Positions 60,654 to 64,000 of a stretch of DNA of 64,000 nucleotides are shown here, piece after piece. The DNA lies in assembly GCA_910579735.1 (NCBI GenBank), contig CAJTUZ010000009.1:61608-125607 (forward strand), in the 5' to 3' direction. The notes beneath the pieces are model-generated. The model did no database searches. It was not told where the DNA came from and saw only the letters and a program-made list of their open reading frames with translations. A program made the translations under genes and the position numbers. This DNA comes from an uncultured Lachnospiraceae bacterium. GTDB taxonomy: Bacteria > Bacillota > Clostridia > Lachnospirales > Lachnospiraceae. Position 1 is the first letter of the stretch; each line of letters begins with the position of its first letter.

Positions 60654-61319
60654 TTATAAGATCTCCAGATACCCGATCACCTTTGTCAGATCAAACTCTT
60701 TTAATTCTCCCAAGTTCGGATCAAAATATTTTCCTTCATAACCGACAAGATAATGACTGTATCTTCCCATTTTCTCCATAATAATACAGCAGTGCGGAAG
60801 CGTGACATCTCTTCCGAGCGTATATACGATCTTCTCGGCATGCCTGATGCCAAGATATTCCAAAGTACCGATCATTTTGCCCATATTCGCCTGCCACTCT
60901 CTGCATTTCATAATATCGCAGGCTTCGTCCAATGACGTTCCCGCTATCATGGCAATACAAGCCTGCCCACAGAGTCCGTCCCAGGGCTGTGTCACAAGCT
61001 CCACTCCATCGATTTTCCTGATGGGATGCTCAACACTGTAAGGGCTGTTCTCGCTTACTTCGACTGCGTTGCCTACGATCTCGATAGAAATTAAATATTT
61101 CTTGCCAAGTTCCACTTTGGACAACGTGCTTTCATCTACCGGAATATCATAATATCCCTGCCCTTTCGGCAGCAGATCGCATGTAAAGCACACGTCGTCA
61201 AAACATACTCTGACAGGCGCGTCTCCGATCTTTTCACATACTTCCCATACGTTAAACGGAACTGCAATAGAATTCTCGTTTTCCCTGAATTCTACCGTAC
61301 CCTCAAATTCATACTTCAT
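60654..61319 (-). CDS. DUF1905-like domain fused to a C39-like cysteine peptidase
   Basis: 221 residues. N-terminus (1-85) resembles DUF1905 (YEFEGTVEFRENENSIAVPFNVWEVCEKI, DIPVDESTLSKVELGKKYLI). The C-terminal part (from about 105) has Gln111, Cys117 in QPWDGLCGQACIAMIAG, His189 in SHYLVGYE and Asp200 in YFDPNLG. That is the Gln-Cys-His-Asp order of C39-like papain peptidases. No signal peptide is present. It is followed after 1 base by the acyltransferase. I know of no standard name for this combination; substrate unknown. Confidence 0.72.
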   Translation of the reverse strand: MKYEFEGTVEFRENENSIAVPFNVWEVCEKIGDAPVRVCFDDVCFTCDLLPKGQGYYDIPVDESTLSKVELGKKYLISIEIVGNAVEVSENSPYSVEHPIRKIDGVELVTQPWDGLCGQACIAMIAGTSLDEACDIMKCREWQANMGKMIGTLEYLGIRHAEKIVYTLGRDVTLPHCCIIMEKMGRYSHYLVGYEGKYFDPNLGELKEFDLTKVIGYLEIL

Positions 61320-61429
61320 TTTGCTTTCCTCCTCATTTTTCCCATAAAATTATTTTCGCTTTCCCTATTGTATCATGAAAAACCGGCACATGCCACCACT
61401 ATCATGCGTTGTCATTTCCGCAGATATCC

Positions 61430-62311
61430 TTATCCTGACCGCAAAGCCGAAGGCGCTGTTCCGGTTATCGCTTTGAACCTTCTGGCAAATGTGGAATAAT
61501 CTGAAAATCCGCAGTCATAACAGACTTTGGATGCCGTCTCCCCCGCCAGGATCCTCCTTTTGGCCTCCAGTATTCTTTTCTCATTGATATATTGATGAAT
61601 GGAGTACCCGGTTGCTTCTTTAAACCGGCGCATCAGATAATATCTGCTGATAAAAAAATGCGCCGACAGAAAATCTATATTAATGTTTTCCATCAAATGT
61701 TCCTGTATATACGCGATGATATCCACGATCTTCTCGTGGTAGACCGCCGTCGTGATAAAAGCCTGCGGCTGCATAATACAAGTTCTGTTAAGCAGTACCA
61801 TAAATTCCATAAATGCCGCTTCCAGCATTCTGTCGCTCAAAAAGTTCCGCCCGCCCCGCTCTTCCTCTTCTATCCGCATCAGACAGCCAAGCAGTTTTTC
61901 ATAACTGCCGGGCGTAAAATGAACGACATGATTTCTGCACTGCCTCGCCAGTGCAAAACAGTGGTTCATTTTTTCACCCTGTTTATTCTCACGGTTCATA
62001 AACGCCTCGGAAAGATAAATGATATACCGTTCATATGGCATGTCATTTTCTATTTCCGGCTTATGAATGGCATGGTAATCCACCAGAACAAAATCATGCG
62101 GCTTCAACTGATAGGTTTTTCCTTCTATCTTATAACCGACATTACCGTCCACGAAATAAATGATTTTATAAAAATCATGATAATGAAACGGAAACTCCTT
62201 CTTCATACGGTCTCTGATATGAAAAAGTTTAAAGTTTTCCGTCAGGAAACCGGTTTTTTCATACTGTTCCAGATTTTTCTCATCCACTGGCGGTTTCGCT
62301 CCTTTTGTCAT
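61430..62311 (-). CDS. AraC-family transcriptional regulator with cupin domain
   Basis: 293 residues. N-terminal cupin-like sensor (FPFHYHDFYKIIYFVDGNVGYKIEGKTYQLKPHDFVLV), C-terminal double HTH (IDFLSAHFFISRYYLMRRFKEATGYSIHQYI, KVCYDCGFSDYSTFARRFKAITG). It sits 6 bases after the GH25 gene stop and ahead of the peptidase-acyltransferase genes, which it may control. Confidence 0.92.
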   Translation of the reverse strand: MTKGAKPPVDEKNLEQYEKTGFLTENFKLFHIRDRMKKEFPFHYHDFYKIIYFVDGNVGYKIEGKTYQLKPHDFVLVDYHAIHKPEIENDMPYERYIIYLSEAFMNRENKQGEKMNHCFALARQCRNHVVHFTPGSYEKLLGCLMRIEEEERGGRNFLSDRMLEAAFMEFMVLLNRTCIMQPQAFITTAVYHEKIVDIIAYIQEHLMENINIDFLSAHFFISRYYLMRRFKEATGYSIHQYINEKRILEAKRRILAGETASKVCYDCGFSDYSTFARRFKAITGTAPSALRSG

Positions 62312-62317
62312 ACCGGA

Positions 62318-63424
62318 TCACTGTGCAGGTTCAAAAAAGCTGATATTTATATCCACTTCTCCGTTAATCCCCGCCACACTGCCGGCATCCGTATACTGCC
62401 ATATTTTAAAATCATATGGATAGTAAAATTCCTCATCATAATGTGCAAACCATTTATCGTATTCTTCCAGTTTCTCAAGATCAAGCATCAGCATAAACGT
62501 CTTCAGATTGCCATAGATCATCGGCGTATATCCGGCCTGCTTAATCATTTCGCAGAATGTTATACAGTATTCGGTCCGCTCTTCCATGGTCAGGTCAGCC
62601 GTCCTGGCATTTTTGCTCGTTACGGCCTCCACATCCAGTACGACCGGATAAGTAACGTCATAGGGTTCTAAAGCGTCCAGAACATACTGCGCCTCTTCCT
62701 TTGCCTCTTCCACACTGGTAGCCTGCGTAAAGAAATAAACACCCGCCGCGATACCGTTATCCAATGCGCCTTCTATATTGTATGTAAAAGTCTCGTCTTC
62801 TACGATCTCGCCCTCCGTATAGCCGCGTATGCCGAGCCTGATAAAGGCGTATTCTATGCCGTCCCCTGCTACTTTATCCCATTCGATCTCTTCCTGATAT
62901 CTGGATACATCGATGCCCTTATGGGAGATCAGTTCTCCGTTTTCATAATATTCCAGAAACCCTTCATCCGTAGGAATGAATCCTGCCTGCTCATAAGAAT
63001 GTCTGGCCAGCGTGTCCATGATCGGGAAAAAATAATATTGATTATTGTCGGCCAATACGACTTCTTCCGGGAAAAACTGGCGCAGCATATGCACGGCGCC
63101 TTCCCCGGAAAGCATCAATTCCTTCATCGTTATAAGCAGCTCTTCCTTTGCCTCTTCCGACGCCGCCAGCGACGCCTCTTCCAGCCTCTGCGACAGCAGC
63201 GCATCCACCTCTTCCTGCGTATAGCGGTTCTGCATTTCCTCCAGTTCATTCATCACTGCCACGTTCTCCAGCTGAGACGCACGGTATTTAAAAACCAGGA
63301 TCAGGCAAAACGTAACTGCAGTTAACGTGATGATACATAAAACGATAGATCCGAACAAAATACCGAATTCATTTCTTCTGTGTCTTCTGTTTCGTATTTT
63401 CACCTGTAAATTATTTTCCTGCAT
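62318..63424 (-). CDS. Membrane-anchored GH25 lysozyme-like protein
   Basis: 368 residues from ATG 63424, chosen since GGGAG lies 6 bases upstream. A basic N-terminal tail and one membrane segment (about 18-42), an Ala/Glu-rich coiled coil (about 48-90), then the GH25 domain: GIDVSRYQEEIEWDKV, AFIRLGIRGYTEG, GVYFFTQA, PVVLDVEAV, with the DxE catalytic pair in DVEAV and the first Asp in GIDVS. Muramidases of this family cut the glycan backbone of peptidoglycan. It is probably surface-tethered. Confidence 0.9.
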   Translation of the reverse strand: MQENNLQVKIRNRRHRRNEFGILFGSIVLCIITLTAVTFCLILVFKYRASQLENVAVMNELEEMQNRYTQEEVDALLSQRLEEASLAASEEAKEELLITMKELMLSGEGAVHMLRQFFPEEVVLADNNQYYFFPIMDTLARHSYEQAGFIPTDEGFLEYYENGELISHKGIDVSRYQEEIEWDKVAGDGIEYAFIRLGIRGYTEGEIVEDETFTYNIEGALDNGIAAGVYFFTQATSVEEAKEEAQYVLDALEPYDVTYPVVLDVEAVTSKNARTADLTMEERTEYCITFCEMIKQAGYTPMIYGNLKTFMLMLDLEKLEEYDKWFAHYDEEFYYPYDFKIWQYTDAGSVAGINGEVDINISFFEPAQ

Positions 63425-63439
63425 AAAGGCTCCCATCCG

Positions 63440-64000
63440 TTAAAAGCGTTCCGCAAAGTAGCTCTTAAATCCTTCTCCGAAGATTTCCGTGGCGCTTGTG
63501 ATCACCATAAAGGCATCCGCATCTTCTTCTTTGACGATCTCTTCCACCCGCGGAGACATCTGTTTTTTGGTCACACACATCAGAACCTGTTTTTCCCTGC
63601 CGCTGTACGCTCCCCGTCCATCGATATAAGTCACGCCGACATCCAGTTCCGTCAGCAGCCTTTCTGTGATCTGCTTTGGTTTGTCGCTGATGATATAAAG
63701 CAGCCTCGCTTCGTCACGCCCATACAGCACAAGGTCGAGCACAACGGAATTCACCACTACGGTAATGCCCGCATACAGCGCGGCGTCAATATTTTGAAAA
63801 ACAATCCCCGACATACTTACAATTATAACATCAGTAATGAAAAAAAGCACTCCTGTCTTTAAATGAGGAAGTTTCGTACGCAGCCATTTGACGATGATGT
63901 CCATACCGCCGGTCGTTGCACCGGCTTTCATGATCATGCCGATAGAAACCGCATAAATCACACCGCCTGCCAGTGCCGCCAGCAAAATATCGTCCGTGGC
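63440..64000 (-). CDS. YitT-family membrane protein with DUF2179 (cut by right edge)
   Basis: The 5' part lies outside the window. The visible part has the last membrane segments (YAVSIGMIMKAGATTGGMDIIVKWL, FFITDVIIVSMSGIVFQNIDAALYAGITVVV) and the C-terminal DUF2179 (ARLLYIISDKPKQITERLLTELDVGVTYIDGRGAYSG, VLMCVTKKQM). Function unknown; YitT members are integral membrane proteins of many Firmicutes. Confidence 0.9.
   Translation of the reverse strand, partial: ATDDILLAALAGGVIYAVSIGMIMKAGATTGGMDIIVKWLRTKLPHLKTGVLFFITDVIIVSMSGIVFQNIDAALYAGITVVVNSVVLDLVLYGRDEARLLYIISDKPKQITERLLTELDVGVTYIDGRGAYSGREKQVLMCVTKKQMSPRVEEIVKEEDADAFMVITSATEIFGEGFKSYFAERF

Noticed and set aside
61592..62671. 359-codon plus-strand ORF across the AraC and GH25 genes
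   Set aside because: Antisense shadow of two well-supported minus-strand genes; no ribosome site and no known protein pattern.
1..64000. CRISPR array, prophage, insertion sequence or tRNA gene
   Set aside because: I saw no regular direct repeats with spacers, no integrase or transposase frames and no cloverleaf sequence; the only RNA candidates are 6S, the T-box and the L19 leader.

Overview
This window looks like a chromosomal stretch of a spore-forming, low-to-mid GC Firmicute, most probably a Lachnospiraceae-type clostridium. That assignment is inference from several things seen in the sequence. The ylxM-ffh-rpsP-khpA-rimM-trmD-rplS-rbgA-rnhB-ylqG/ylqH-like-yraN order is Firmicute-typical. 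There is a Phe T-box leader, a Firmicute-style 6S RNA, a Cys-containing L28, a long divergent PRPP synthetase, and sporulation-linked genes (GerW/YtfJ with its DUF2953 partner, a SpoIID-domain protein, and a collagen-like protein of spore-surface type). I see no phage, transposase, CRISPR array, rRNA or tRNA gene. It reads as ordinary core chromosome with several accessory modules.

Left part (1-30.9 kb). leuS (cut by the left edge) and an EF-G paralogue lead leftward from promoters. Divergent from the latter are tyrA and aroA (aromatic amino acids). Then comes a long leftward block: pheST behind a T-box, an M18 aminopeptidase, queA, a PilZ protein and a VanZ-like protein. Upstream of it lie a YihY-type membrane protein, a large SpoIID-domain protein, the 6S RNA gene, a transglutaminase-like protein and PEP carboxykinase. 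rpmB (L28) is divergent from pckA. A leftward run follows: deoC, M24 Xaa-Pro aminopeptidase, a small hypothetical, DUF2953, gerW, an unlisted 46-residue membrane protein and a C-terminal J-domain protein. Citrate synthase lies rightward. Then DUF512 radical SAM-like protein, der, plsY and DUF3784 form a leftward operon.

Middle (31-42.5 kb), the main accessory zone. A four-gene cassette holds a response regulator, a histidine kinase with almost no extracellular loop, an ABC ATPase and a FtsX-type permease. Phased GTGAC/GTCAC repeats sit just upstream of the ABC genes and look like the regulator's operator. Divergent from it is a PRPP synthetase with an altered PRPP loop. Then come an orphan carbamoyltransferase homologue, a collagen-like protein with a sigma-K-like promoter, and a second two-component system whose 881-residue kinase has a large extracytoplasmic part and about seven membrane segments.

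Right part (42.5-64 kb). The translation/secretion cluster runs leftward from a consensus promoter in front of ylxM and ends at pgeF. It contains two signal peptidase I paralogues flanking rbgA, and FliK-like and FlhB-C-terminal-like proteins without any flagellar genes around them. Rightward are two ABC half-exporters that form an asymmetric pair with one degenerate ATP site. Last is a leftward run: YitT-like protein (cut by the right edge), membrane-anchored GH25 protein, AraC regulator, DUF1905/C39-like fusion, acyltransferase and the KtrB-KtrA potassium transporter.

No single locus is a clearly undescribed system. The best candidates for something new are the phased-operator TCS/ABC cassette, the orphan carbamoyltransferase, the DUF1905/C39-like fusion and the EF-G paralogue with lost GTPase residues. 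All promoters, terminators and operators were read by eye from sequence and are predictions.
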